Assembly (NCBI GenBank): GCA_002707495.1 | Contig: PAMZ01000013.1 | Span: 62,001-126,000 of the forward strand | Source: Halobacteriovoraceae bacterium | Lineage (GTDB): Bacteria; Bdellovibrionota; Bacteriovoracia; Bacteriovoracales; Bacteriovoracaceae | Reading direction: 5' to 3' | DNA length: 64,000 nt | Part shown: positions 17,195-25,564 of the stretch, in pieces | How the letters are laid out: the number at the start of each line of letters is the position of its first letter | How positions within the stretch are numbered: the stretch's first letter is position 1 | Program-made: the position numbers and the translations under genes | Notes under the pieces: model-generated | Database searches by the model: none | What the model saw: only the letters and a program-made list of their open reading frames with translations | Told to the model about the DNA's origin: nothing

Positions 17195-18736
17195 CTAAGT
17201 AGGTCTTTTGTAGTTTGTTTTATATCTAAAAATTTCAAGAAAAAATCTCCACAAGTACAATCGATTGAATCTTCGACTATTAGTCGTACCAATTTCAAAA
17301 ATAGCTTTCCATTGCTTATAAAGAATAGAGTATACCTCTAAACAAGTTAGGCTCGGATCATATATATTTGTTGACTCTGCTCCAGCCCCATTAAGTTCAA
17401 GTATTTTAAAATTTCCCGACGCGAGACCTTCTTGACTCGAATACTTTACATCTGCCCTGCCCACGTAGAAATCAGGTATCTTATCTAAAGTCTTTGCCAC
17501 GGCTTGAGCTGCGACTTCAAGTTCAGCTCCGTTTTTAAATAAACATCCCTTTGAGTGACTCCCTTTTCGAGTCAAAATGTATTTTTCTCCCTTGGCAGGA
17601 ACATAATTTGGGTCTAAATGAGTCTGATCAAACAACCACTCGAAGCGAAGTTTTATCTCTGAGTCTCTAAGCATTAAGTCAAACAAACGAGACTCGCCGT
17701 CACCGATCACAAAAGGAAATTCCTTTTTAGTCACTGAAAAAACCTTTCCATTTTTTTCACCAGGATATCGAATATAGAAAACTCCTATCTCATAAGGAGA
17801 ATCACAATACTCTTGTTCTACTAAGACTTTTTGAGAGGAGTTTAGGTAGAGTTCTAGCTCCTCTTGATTTTTAATAAAGGCCACATCGACCCCTCTTAGT
17901 CCACTATCAGGCTTCAAAACTATGGGAAATTTGACTTCTCTTCTTGGGTGAAAAAGACGAGTCCTCAGGCTATCGTTTGGGATATGCTGCCTTAGCAAAA
18001 GGTCTATTTCGGATTTCTTCTCTCCAATAAAGCCACCCATAAACAAACAAGGATTAGCATTTAAACATCCTGTAAAGCCGCGATGGCGGATCAAAAAATA
18101 GATATATGTTGGAACAAAGGGAAGATAAAAAAGCCATGAGTTCCAAAACTCTAAGCGCCTATACTTTGTAAATGATACCCAGATTGGACGAAAAACCTCT
18201 CCAAAAGTTCGTTTAAATCGAAAACCTTTTACGACTAATTTAAACATCATTATGGTAGCGAGAGCGATCATTAATGAGGTACTAAATCTAATGAAAATTG
18301 AGTCCGAGGGATCAAGACTCACGTCAAATAATTGAAGAAGAAAAACTCCAAAACAAGCATAAAAGAGAGTTGAAAAACTAAGAATAACTCCAAACTTAAA
18401 GGGGTTATATCCTGTAAAACCACAATATAAATAAGTAGGTAACCTTGTTCCAGGGATAAATCTTGTGACTAATAAAAACTCCTCGAAGGCTCCAAATGGT
18501 TTGGCTACTTCTGGTTTAATAAAACGTTTTAGCCATGGAATATATCGAGCTCCAAAGCCAATACTATAGAGCATATAGTCACCTAAAATAATCCCAATAG
18601 TATAAAAAAAGATAAAGCTTGTAGGAGACATTTTTGCAGACTGAACAGCAAAAATTCCATAAAAATAGGCCAAGTCCTCACTGACTAAGGTTGAAAGACT
18701 AAAGCTAATATTGTGCAAAAGTGATTCAATTAACAT
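17195..18736 (-). CDS. DedA-type membrane domain fused to ATP-grasp domain
   Basis: A 513-residue fusion. The first 190 residues form a DedA/SNARE-associated membrane domain with four to five hydrophobic segments and the family pattern FGAFEEFLLVTRFIPGTRLPTYLYCGFTG (split here as FLLVTRFIPGTR). DedA proteins are linked to lipid flipping and proton-driven transport. After a linker and a further membrane segment near 200-215, residues about 250-500 form an ATP-grasp ligase: VLKPDSGLRGVDVAFI is the nucleotide-binding strand, VEQEYCDSPYEIGVFY the hinge, and FKILELNGAGAEST the Mg-binding Glu/Asn. ATP-grasp enzymes join a carboxylate to an amine. The upstream genes suggest a hypotaurine-like amine as a possible substrate. 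It overlaps the cupin gene by 11 bases. Confidence 0.75.
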   Translation of the reverse strand: MLIESLLHNISFSLSTLVSEDLAYFYGIFAVQSAKMSPTSFIFFYTIGIILGDYMLYSIGFGARYIPWLKRFIKPEVAKPFGAFEEFLLVTRFIPGTRLPTYLYCGFTGYNPFKFGVILSFSTLFYACFGVFLLQLFDVSLDPSDSIFIRFSTSLMIALATIMMFKLVVKGFRFKRTFGEVFRPIWVSFTKYRRLEFWNSWLFYLPFVPTYIYFLIRHRGFTGCLNANPCLFMGGFIGEKKSEIDLLLRQHIPNDSLRTRLFHPRREVKFPIVLKPDSGLRGVDVAFIKNQEELELYLNSSQKVLVEQEYCDSPYEIGVFYIRYPGEKNGKVFSVTKKEFPFVIGDGESRLFDLMLRDSEIKLRFEWLFDQTHLDPNYVPAKGEKYILTRKGSHSKGCLFKNGAELEVAAQAVAKTLDKIPDFYVGRADVKYSSQEGLASGNFKILELNGAGAESTNIYDPSLTCLEVYSILYKQWKAIFEIGTTNSRRFNRLYLWRFFLEIFRYKTNYKRPT

Positions 18737-19196
18737 TTATTTTCTCAACTTTTTCTTCTCCTAAAGTCAAACTCAAACTCACACAATTCCCATTGATAGC
18801 TTTTACATCATGAGGAAAACAGTTTGGGCAAAAGATAGTGCGTCCCTCACCTTCTTTTCTTAAAATCGTATCATTTTTTTTATAACCGTTAGAATCACAG
18901 ATATAGAGTGTTTCTTCTAACTCTCCTTTTAGTATTTTATCGGCCATAAACGCGGGGTGAGTATGTGCTCCTGTCGACTTTCCTGCCTTAAAGATGATAA
19001 GCTCTAAGACAAGCTCTCCAAGCTCAGTATTAAAACACTCTAAGATATATTTACAATGACTCTCAAATTCGACTGATGGGTGCGCCAGATCAACCATGGA
19101 AAGTTGAAAGGTTTTTGTATAAGAATTAAGATAGGATTTTATCGTTTCAACGATTTCATCTTTTGTAGATTGTTTTGAAAGATGATCAATGATCAT
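18726..19196 (-). CDS. Cysteine-dioxygenase-like cupin
   Basis: A 156-residue small cupin. The metal-binding motif 1 is TGAHTHPAFMADKILKGELEE, matching the 'H-x-H...VL-x-G-x-L-x-E' pattern of cysteine dioxygenase and related thiol dioxygenases. The third His is in NCFPHDVKAI. The usual SLHVY motif is altered to SLSLTL, so the substrate pocket differs from that of mammalian CDO. Thiol dioxygenases turn cysteine or 3-mercaptopropionate into the sulfinate. The gene overlaps the upstream decarboxylase and the downstream DedA/ATP-grasp gene by 11 bases each. Together with the decarboxylase it could make hypotaurine from cysteine. An alternative is another thiol or a non-thiol substrate. Confidence 0.65.
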   Translation of the reverse strand: MIIDHLSKQSTKDEIVETIKSYLNSYTKTFQLSMVDLAHPSVEFESHCKYILECFNTELGELVLELIIFKAGKSTGAHTHPAFMADKILKGELEETLYICDSNGYKKNDTILRKEGEGRTIFCPNCFPHDVKAINGNCVSLSLTLGEEKVEKINVN

Positions 19197-20601
19197 CTTT
19201 TACCTCATGATAGGTTTTTAAGATAGCAGATAAAATTTCCTGATGGTCTCTAGCCTCAAGATCAGGTCGACTTACAACCATCCTAAAAAAAGGACCTTCT
19301 TCATTTTGTGAATAATTAATCATACCGAGTCCACGTTCTTTCAGTTTTACTCGGATTGGCTCAACAATATTTCCAGGCACTCGAAAGCATACATTTACAA
19401 ATTGAGGTTCAAACATAAGCTCCAAATCAGCATCCTTCTTAACTAGTTCAGCAAAGACCTTTGCACTTTCAATCATAGCATCAACTCTCTTCTCCAAGCC
19501 GTCATGCCCTACTGCAAGCCAATTCATCCACAATTTCACTATATCTGCTCGCCTACCACATTGAAGAGACTTTGGACCAAGATCCAAAGAGTCATCATCA
19601 TGAAATAAGTACCCATCATTTCCAGAAGTCAAAGATGACTTCATCACACCTTTTTTCTTCACTAATAAAAAGGCACAGGTTAGATTCATGCCTAAAATTT
19701 TATGAAAATCCCAAGAAAGGGAGTCACAAAATTCAACTCCGTTCATGAGATTTCGATATTGAGAGCTTAATAAGACACTTCCACCATAAGCTCCATCTAC
19801 GTGAAACCACATATCGTGCTCTCTACACAACTTCCCTATAGCACTCAAATCACCGTAGGATCCCTCAACAGTTGTACCCGCAGTTGCAATATAGAGAAAT
19901 GGTCTACGCCCTAAGTTTTTTTGATTTAGAATTTCGTCAGAGATCCTTTCTTGGCTGACGATACCATTAGTTGGCGATTGAATCTCGATTAAGCTTTCGT
20001 GTCCAAGGCCTAAAATATTCATAGCTCGCTTGAGGGAATAATGAGCATTACTCTCACAGAGAACAACGGGCATTAAATTTCCATACCCCTGATGACCTTT
20101 CTCTTTAACCTCAGGAAATTTCGTATTTCTTGCCACCATCATCGCTTGTAAATTGGAAGCTGTCCCCCCACTTGTCATAATTCCTTCAGTTTGACTTGTC
20201 CCCCAAACAAGATGAGACAAATACTGAATCATCTCATGTTCCATTAAAGTCAATACAGGTGCAACTTCATATGTGTACATCGAAGTATTTGTTACAGTCG
20301 CGAGAAATTCTCCCGTAATACTTGGGAGTTCAACTTTTGACCACAGCTGATTCATATATTTTTTATGATTAGTGTTCATGCTGTGCTTGAGATATTGGTC
20401 GACAAATTCTTGGATTTCTTCTTCAGTGCGGGGACCACGTTCTAATTTCAAACCAAGCATATTTTTTAATTCAGTTGGCTCAAGTAGTTTTGTGAATTCC
20501 CGCTCTTCAGAACCTACATAATGTTCGAAACTCTGGTCTAAAATGGATTTATAAAAATTACTCACACAACTCCCTTCTGATCGCGCTCTCAGATCTTTCA
20601 T
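19186..20601 (-). CDS. PLP-dependent decarboxylase of the CSAD/GAD group
   Basis: A 471-residue group II pyridoxal-phosphate decarboxylase. The PLP Lys is Lys301 in WDFHKILG, and the PLP-ring/Asp motif is WFHVDGAYGGSVLL. The region SLQCGRRADIVKLWMNWLA with DLELMFEPQFVNVCF is close to animal cysteine sulfinate decarboxylase and glutamate decarboxylase (CSAD has QCGRRVD at this place). Candidate reactions are cysteine sulfinate to hypotaurine, glutamate to GABA, or aspartate to beta-alanine. The neighbouring CDO-like cupin favours cysteine sulfinate. It is the first gene of the four-gene operon and starts 180 bases from the divergent repeat protein. The Lys is preceded by Phe-His instead of the usual Pro-His. 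Confidence 0.8.
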   Translation of the reverse strand: MKDLRARSEGSCVSNFYKSILDQSFEHYVGSEEREFTKLLEPTELKNMLGLKLERGPRTEEEIQEFVDQYLKHSMNTNHKKYMNQLWSKVELPSITGEFLATVTNTSMYTYEVAPVLTLMEHEMIQYLSHLVWGTSQTEGIMTSGGTASNLQAMMVARNTKFPEVKEKGHQGYGNLMPVVLCESNAHYSLKRAMNILGLGHESLIEIQSPTNGIVSQERISDEILNQKNLGRRPFLYIATAGTTVEGSYGDLSAIGKLCREHDMWFHVDGAYGGSVLLSSQYRNLMNGVEFCDSLSWDFHKILGMNLTCAFLLVKKKGVMKSSLTSGNDGYLFHDDDSLDLGPKSLQCGRRADIVKLWMNWLAVGHDGLEKRVDAMIESAKVFAELVKKDADLELMFEPQFVNVCFRVPGNIVEPIRVKLKERGLGMINYSQNEEGPFFRMVVSRPDLEARDHQEILSAILKTYHEVKDDH

Positions 20602-20781
20602 AAATAAGTGAAATCGGCGGGGATTTTATGACAAAAACGGCGAAAAAAAGAGAAAAATCTTGTGATTTTAACTATTTTTCAGGCTTTAAAAGATAATAAT
20701 GACACCATTTTTCAATCTAGAAAGAGAGTGTTAAATTTTAATAAGCAATTAATAGGTAATCCCTTGAAAAAAGGAATCAAA

Positions 20782-21495
20782 ATGAAATTTTTCTCCGTCT
20801 TTTGTATGATATTTAGTTATTCAACTTATGCTGGCTTAGACAATACTCGAGAGCTTTTTCAAACTTCAACCAATCGTTGGGATGTTCAATGCCTTGATGG
20901 AAGGCAGCAGACTGTGAGCACGCGTGATATTTTAAATCAAAGACTTTGTAAGGGCCCTAGCAACCCAAGAAATGGCTGCTTTCAAGCTGCAACGAAAAAA
21001 CTAAGGCAAACTCAATATGATGATCAAGATGAAGTCTTCGAAATTCTGGATGCTTGTAAACTTACCAATCGCACCAGTGTCGATTGTATTAATGTCTCTA
21101 TCGACCTTATCCGTGACTTTGAAGTCGATGAGCGCTCAGAGAGCTTAGAGGTTATCAAGGCTTGTGCTGATTCTAACCGTTCCACTGGGCGTTTGATGCA
21201 AATCGCCCGTCAACGTCTTAGAAGCAGTGAGATTGATAATCGAAGAGAAGTCTTAGAACTTGTGGGGAGTTTTAATATGAGCTCTACTTATTCAGGTGAA
21301 TGCGTACAATCTGCGACGATTGGTATAAGAGATTTTGAATTTGATGATAGAAGAGAAATAATAGAAGTGGTTAATGCCTGCGAGAGAGCAACGTTCCAAA
21401 CAAGAAGCTGTATCTCTGCAGTTATTCAAACTTTAAGACCAACACAATATGACAATAGACGTGAGTGCATCGCTATTGTTAATAATTGTATTTAA
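20782..21495 (+). CDS. Secreted protein with five 36-residue Cys-paired repeats
   Basis: No known family. I start it at the ATG 20782 (AAGGA Shine-Dalgarno), which gives a signal peptide MKFFSVFCMIFSYSTYAG; an in-frame ATG 120 bases upstream is less likely. The mature part (237 residues in all) ends in five tandem repeats of exactly 36 residues, starting at residues 66, 102, 138, 174 and 210, the last cut to 28. Consensus is C-x8-LR-x3-(D/E)-x-D-x-R-x-E-(V/I)-x-E-(V/I)-(V/L)-x-A-C. Each has Cys at repeat positions 1 and 27 except the third, where both are lost together (Leu and Ser). This supports intra-repeat disulfides in a helical exported protein. Role unknown. The stop overlaps the convergent gene by four bases. 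Confidence 0.65.
   Translation: MKFFSVFCMIFSYSTYAGLDNTRELFQTSTNRWDVQCLDGRQQTVSTRDILNQRLCKGPSNPRNGCFQAATKKLRQTQYDDQDEVFEILDACKLTNRTSVDCINVSIDLIRDFEVDERSESLEVIKACADSNRSTGRLMQIARQRLRSSEIDNRREVLELVGSFNMSSTYSGECVQSATIGIRDFEFDDRREIIEVVNACERATFQTRSCISAVIQTLRPTQYDNRRECIAIVNNCI
20977..21492 (+). repeat. Five tandem 108-base coding repeats
   Basis: In-frame repeats of 108 bases (36 codons) at 20977, 21085, 21193, 21301 and 21409, the last incomplete. They are diverged at the DNA level, so they reflect an old domain duplication rather than recent expansion. Shared core is the codon stretch for (D/E)xRxE(V/I)xE. Confidence 0.7.
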
Positions 21496-22388
21496 TCCTT
21501 TTTATCGTCTTTTATAAGACTGATGAAGTACCGGTTATTCTCTAATACCGATGACGAGTTATAGCGATAGAAAAAGCCTTGGTCTTCGATTCTCTCTACT
21601 TCCTTCAATAAGGTCTCTGTGTCAAATTTAATTCTTAAAGCAAGATCAAAGGATGACTTTCTACATTTTGAAAGCTCACACCATTGTTTAAAATTTTGAC
21701 CTCTCTCTCCTGGAAAAGGTATCCAGCGCATCTCATCTATAACTCCCAGTTTAACCAGAGGAGCGACCCAATTATCTTGATAGAGATTTTCCTGTAAAAA
21801 GCTCTGTTCATAGGTTACGAATGCTTCTAGTTTAATTGGCCAAAAGCTGGATTGATAAAATTCATAGAGATTCTCGTCTCGTACTCTGGCAAGAGTATAT
21901 TCAAGCCCACACTCTTTATACGCAACCAAAGACCAAGTAAGGTGATAATATAATTTTTCACTGTAGTGCATGAGCTTTTTTGAAGCAAAGCTTGAGTTTA
22001 TGCTTAAAATTCGCCGAAGCGCTCTACCTGTAATTTGATTCTTGTCTTCTACTCCCCTTTGATCGCCTTTCGGCCAAAAACGATACCTAGCAATTCTGCC
22101 TAAATGAAATGAGGCATGGGAATAGAAATAACCGATCAGATTTAACTCATTTAATTCATTCTCCTCAGAAATGAGATTAGCATAGCTCTCGGTGATCAAA
22201 GCATTGAGTACAGCTTCATTATTTTTCAATCCACTGTTGGATACTTTAGAGTCCAATTGGTTCCTAATATAGTTCTTCCACTCTATTTTGGTCCATGTGG
22301 GATCACAGTCAGCCTTAACCATATCAATTATCCCAAGGCTAAAAAAAAGCAGAAGTACAATAGCCAACAGGACTTTCTTATCTATCAT
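21492..22388 (-). CDS. Exported protein of unknown function
   Basis: I do not recognise this 298-residue protein. It has an N-terminal hydrophobic signal (KKVLLAIVLLLFFSLGIIDMVKA), likely cleaved before DCDPTWTK. The mature part is mostly helical and rich in aromatic residues, with Cys pairs near CDP and WCELSKCRKSS that may form disulfides. There is no catalytic motif I can name. The order of Trp/Tyr/His residues (HLGRIARYRFWPKGDQRG) might be ligand-binding, but this is speculation. It converges with the 36-residue-repeat gene, overlapping by four bases. A role in the periplasm is the safest statement. Confidence 0.55.
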   Translation of the reverse strand: MIDKKVLLAIVLLLFFSLGIIDMVKADCDPTWTKIEWKNYIRNQLDSKVSNSGLKNNEAVLNALITESYANLISEENELNELNLIGYFYSHASFHLGRIARYRFWPKGDQRGVEDKNQITGRALRRILSINSSFASKKLMHYSEKLYYHLTWSLVAYKECGLEYTLARVRDENLYEFYQSSFWPIKLEAFVTYEQSFLQENLYQDNWVAPLVKLGVIDEMRWIPFPGERGQNFKQWCELSKCRKSSFDLALRIKFDTETLLKEVERIEDQGFFYRYNSSSVLENNRYFISLIKDDKKD

Positions 22389-22549
22389 GATCTCAATTAT
22401 AGGCTTCCAAGCTTTAAAAGGTTAATAACAATTACTAACTTTACAGTTTTGTAAACAAACTCCTTTATTGTTTATATCAAAACTCTGTTTTCAAGCCTTA
22501 AACCAGGCGAAACTGTCTTCACGTTAAACAAATTCATGGAGGAATAAGC

Positions 22550-23179
22550 ATGAAAACATTATTAATTATGACAGTTCTTTTTACTCAGGTTTCTTTTGCT
22601 CAAACTGTGATCGATCCCCAAGGTTTTTTAAAACAAATTGATCAATTTATTCCTGCTCGAGGCTTTCATCAAGAATTCCAAGTGGGTGATATGATCCAAA
22701 CAGAGGAAACTGAATGTGAAATCGAAGTAGATGAAAATGGACAATCATCTCAATACTGCTCTGGCTTTGAAGGGTCTAAGGAAGTGATTGAAGTTGGAGC
22801 AAACTATGCCGTAATGGACGACGGGATGGCCTATGTAAAAGAGCTTTATGATCGCTACAATAGAAGTGCTGTAAGATATTTTCTTCGAGAAAAAGCGCAT
22901 CTTATCGCTAAAATGGCTGGAGAAAATTTAACTGAAAACTTTGAGTATCATTTAACTTCACTAACTCCAACTTCAATATTAGGTTCTGAAGCTTTAAGAC
23001 TAGAAATGGCCATTATCTTTTCTGATGACAACGGAAACCAGTTTGGAATTCCTATGTTTATAGTTATTGCCAAAGATCTTCCCTTTATGGGGCAGGTAGC
23101 GCAAGCTGGTTTACTACTAGAAATCAATGGTCAGAAGCTTCCACCAAGTTACGAAGTTATTGGCTATACAAAATATTAA
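22550..23179 (+). CDS. Exported protein of unknown function
   Basis: A 209-residue exported protein with a clean signal peptide (MKTLLIMTVLFTQVSFA, cut before QTVIDP) and a good GGAGGAATAAGC ribosome site. The mature domain has two Cys (ECEIEVDENGQSSQYC) likely to form a disulfide. It alternates strands and helices, and an amphipathic segment GIPMFIVIAKDLPFMGQV lies near the end. No family recognised. It faces the metzincin gene convergently with only four bases between the two stops. A dedicated terminator is not visible. Confidence 0.55.
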   Translation: MKTLLIMTVLFTQVSFAQTVIDPQGFLKQIDQFIPARGFHQEFQVGDMIQTEETECEIEVDENGQSSQYCSGFEGSKEVIEVGANYAVMDDGMAYVKELYDRYNRSAVRYFLREKAHLIAKMAGENLTENFEYHLTSLTPTSILGSEALRLEMAIIFSDDNGNQFGIPMFIVIAKDLPFMGQVAQAGLLLEINGQKLPPSYEVIGYTKY

Positions 23180-23183
23180 AATT

Positions 23184-24599
23184 TTATTTGGCTCCTGGAA
23201 AACTCTGGGAGCCTAATTCATCTTGCACATCACCAAAATCATAAATATTTTCTACAAACATTATCCTCGGCTCTCTATTTTGATCAAAGTATAGAAGTGA
23301 AATATTTGATAAAGAGGTTACGGTGCTTGTATTGTTTCCTGCCTTAAAATATCCTATCGCACTTGGCCCAAAATCAAACTTAATATCCAACTTGGAAAAT
23401 TGATCAAACTTTAGGGTTCCTAGCATACTTAAGGTCACAGATGCTGAAACATCTGTTTCGAAGCGATACCCCCGCCATTGAGAGTCATAGATCTTTCTAA
23501 CTCTTTTAAACTGATTATTAACTGTACCGAAAGTAAAGTTTGCTATATCTGGAACAAGATTCTCCGGCTTTGCTGTAAAGGTTTTATCTCCCCGCTCATC
23601 TTTAATAATGTATTCGATTTTTTTCTTCTTCTCATTCATCCTTATCCGAGTGGCCACTTTTCCTACCGGGTCTCTTTGCATAAAAAATCTAAAAGCTTCT
23701 CTTTCCTCTACAGATCCTGGTAGCCCCATTGTTCCTTCCACATCTATATCATCAAAGTTAAAAACTAGGCTTGAATCATGGTCAACTTTATTTAAAAAAG
23801 TTCTGTATTGAGAAATTATTTGCCTCGTTTCCTCAGGCGTATTTTGGTCAATCGTTGCCTGACTTAGATAAAAAAGGGAGTCTAAGTTCTCTTGCATGAT
23901 AGTGCCGTCTTGGTGGTGTACACCCATGGTATGACCTACTTCATGATTTACTATGGCCTGCAAAAGATCTGGTTTACTCCAATCATAATAATCATCATCT
24001 GTGCTCTGGGTTTGAGTCGGATCAAAAATCCATACCACCCCTTTACTTGTTCCCTTTATAGCGTCTATATCTTTATACTCTCTAAAGGCAAAACCTTTAA
24101 TCGCAGGGGCCATTGACTTAAGAATATTATTGATCCGAGGTTCTCTAGCACCGAAATAAAAAGTAAGCTCAGTTGAATCTGAACATGGCTCAAAAGCAAT
24201 TTTAGTAGCAATCTTTAAATCTTCTGGATAGGGAATTGGCTGATCGTTATCATCTGTTCGCTGATAGATATTAGATTGAGATATATAAGCTTCCCAAGTT
24301 TTATAACTTTGTTCAATAGCTGTTTTTACTGAAGCTTCAGAGGCTTTAAAGCTAGAAGCAATCTTATAGCAAACGCTGATCACACCACTTGGCTTATTTG
24401 CATAAAACCAAGCAGCTCCTTCTTCGACTCGCATTCCACCTGTTCCCCCACCATCCATGGAGCCACCGCCCATGCATTTGGAAGACTTATTTATGATACA
24501 CTTTGACTGTGTTTTCACTTTTTTAAAAATATTTTCATCAGCCCGAGCAACTTGAAAGGTACAAATAACGGCCATGCCTAGAGAAAATAATTTCTGCAT
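23184..24599 (-). CDS. Secreted metzincin-type zinc metalloprotease
   Basis: A 471-residue exported protein with a signal peptide ending near QVARA. The zinc site is complete: HEVGHTMGVHH with His219, His223 and His229 as ligands and Glu220 as catalytic base, followed by a Met-turn candidate GTIM. This places it among the matrixin/reprolysin-like metzincins. A Gly-rich Cys-containing stretch (CMGGGSMDGGGTGG) early in the mature protein could be a linker or act as a cysteine-switch-like segment. About 220 residues of unrecognised beta-rich sequence follow the catalytic domain. It lies five bases downstream of the TIGR02147 regulator and is probably co-transcribed with it. It may degrade extracellular or prey protein; that is inference. 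Confidence 0.75.
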   Translation of the reverse strand: MQKLFSLGMAVICTFQVARADENIFKKVKTQSKCIINKSSKCMGGGSMDGGGTGGMRVEEGAAWFYANKPSGVISVCYKIASSFKASEASVKTAIEQSYKTWEAYISQSNIYQRTDDNDQPIPYPEDLKIATKIAFEPCSDSTELTFYFGAREPRINNILKSMAPAIKGFAFREYKDIDAIKGTSKGVVWIFDPTQTQSTDDDYYDWSKPDLLQAIVNHEVGHTMGVHHQDGTIMQENLDSLFYLSQATIDQNTPEETRQIISQYRTFLNKVDHDSSLVFNFDDIDVEGTMGLPGSVEEREAFRFFMQRDPVGKVATRIRMNEKKKKIEYIIKDERGDKTFTAKPENLVPDIANFTFGTVNNQFKRVRKIYDSQWRGYRFETDVSASVTLSMLGTLKFDQFSKLDIKFDFGPSAIGYFKAGNNTSTVTSLSNISLLYFDQNREPRIMFVENIYDFGDVQDELGSQSFPGAK

Positions 24600-24604
24600 A
24601 TTTT

Positions 24605-25444
24605 TTATCCTTTTAAAGGGTTAAACCAATCTATATTAACGCAGTAAATATCATCTACGTCTTGTGAGTTTTTGACAATTTCACTGATCTGTTCAATCGC
24701 ACCAGTTAATATCTCCCGCACTTGAGAGACATCATTTTGACTTATACTTAAGGGAGCGGAAAAACAAAACTCATCCTCCGAGAGTATGGGATGACGATCC
24801 ATTGCTTTAATACGCCAATTAGCATGATGTCTAGCAACTAGAGGTGATTTTCTATCCAAATGAGTAATTGCAGGACCCCCAGCTAGAATACCCTCCTCCT
24901 CAGTTACGAGTTGCACGGAAATTAAAAACTCCACCACTCGAGTGACAAGACTTAAAGGAAGCCCAGTATGCTCAACTACATCTTCTCGGGTTTTAATTGA
25001 GTCTAACGAACAAGCAATCCTAATCGCACTATAAAACCAATTGGAATAAAAAATAGCTTTGTCGTTATCCTCTAATTCTTTTCGTTCTTTTATTCGAGAC
25101 TTCATATCTTGCAGCTCATTTTGAAGTTTTAAAGTTTTATCTTCAAAATAGCGTTTTAGTTTATGATTTCCTGCTCTTTTTTTCTGCACCAGATTTAAAA
25201 AATATTCGATTTCAAGGGAGTTAAGACCAAGATAATCACAAAGAGTATATGCTTGCTCTAAACTGAGTTCCCTATCTCCTTTGAAAATTTGAGAAATTAA
25301 AGTTGTATGAACACTTAAGACTTTTGATAACTCAAGGTATTTCCCTCTACCTGATTTCGGATGAGAGCTAATCCAATCGTTAACATAATCCTTATAGTTT
25401 TCGTACTGATAGAGCCTGACTTCCATCCCTTTATTATTATTCAA
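24605..25444 (-). CDS. TIGR02147-family putative transcriptional regulator
   Basis: A 279-residue protein of the TIGR02147 type, a family largely restricted to Fibrobacteres and Bdellovibrio relatives. It opens with YENYKDYVNDWISSHPKSGRGKYLELSKVLSVHTTLISQIFKG (quoted in part: HTTLISQIFKGDRELSLEQA), an HTH_XRE-like segment. A long helical region with KKRAGNHKLKRYFEDK and a winged-helix-like middle part (TREDVVEHTGLPLSLVTRVV) follow. Members are thought to be DNA-binding regulators, often next to secreted protein genes. Here it sits between two metzincin genes, one downstream in the same direction and one divergent, so it probably controls one or both. The inducing signal is unknown. Confidence 0.75.
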   Translation of the reverse strand: MNNNKGMEVRLYQYENYKDYVNDWISSHPKSGRGKYLELSKVLSVHTTLISQIFKGDRELSLEQAYTLCDYLGLNSLEIEYFLNLVQKKRAGNHKLKRYFEDKTLKLQNELQDMKSRIKERKELEDNDKAIFYSNWFYSAIRIACSLDSIKTREDVVEHTGLPLSLVTRVVEFLISVQLVTEEEGILAGGPAITHLDRKSPLVARHHANWRIKAMDRHPILSEDEFCFSAPLSISQNDVSQVREILTGAIEQISEIVKNSQDVDDIYCVNIDWFNPLKG

Positions 25445-25564
25445 TAAATAGAGCTATTGAAGTGACTAAACCTTACAATAAAAAGTAATACTTCAAATAT
25501 TTCTCTGACAAAACTACTCAGACAAAAAGTTTAAAATAAATTTCTATAATCCCGATAAGATCAC

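Noticed and set aside
17194-17298. Upstream ATG extension of the lipoprotein hydrolase
   Set aside because: It would overlap the DedA/ATP-grasp gene by about 100 bases and bury a good lipobox; GTG at 17193 explains the sequence better.
25457-25496. TTGAAGT and ACTTCAA inverted repeat between the TIGR02147 regulator and the metzincin-like gene
   Set aside because: Seven-base arms at this separation are expected by chance in about 120 AT-rich bases; no supporting copies were seen.
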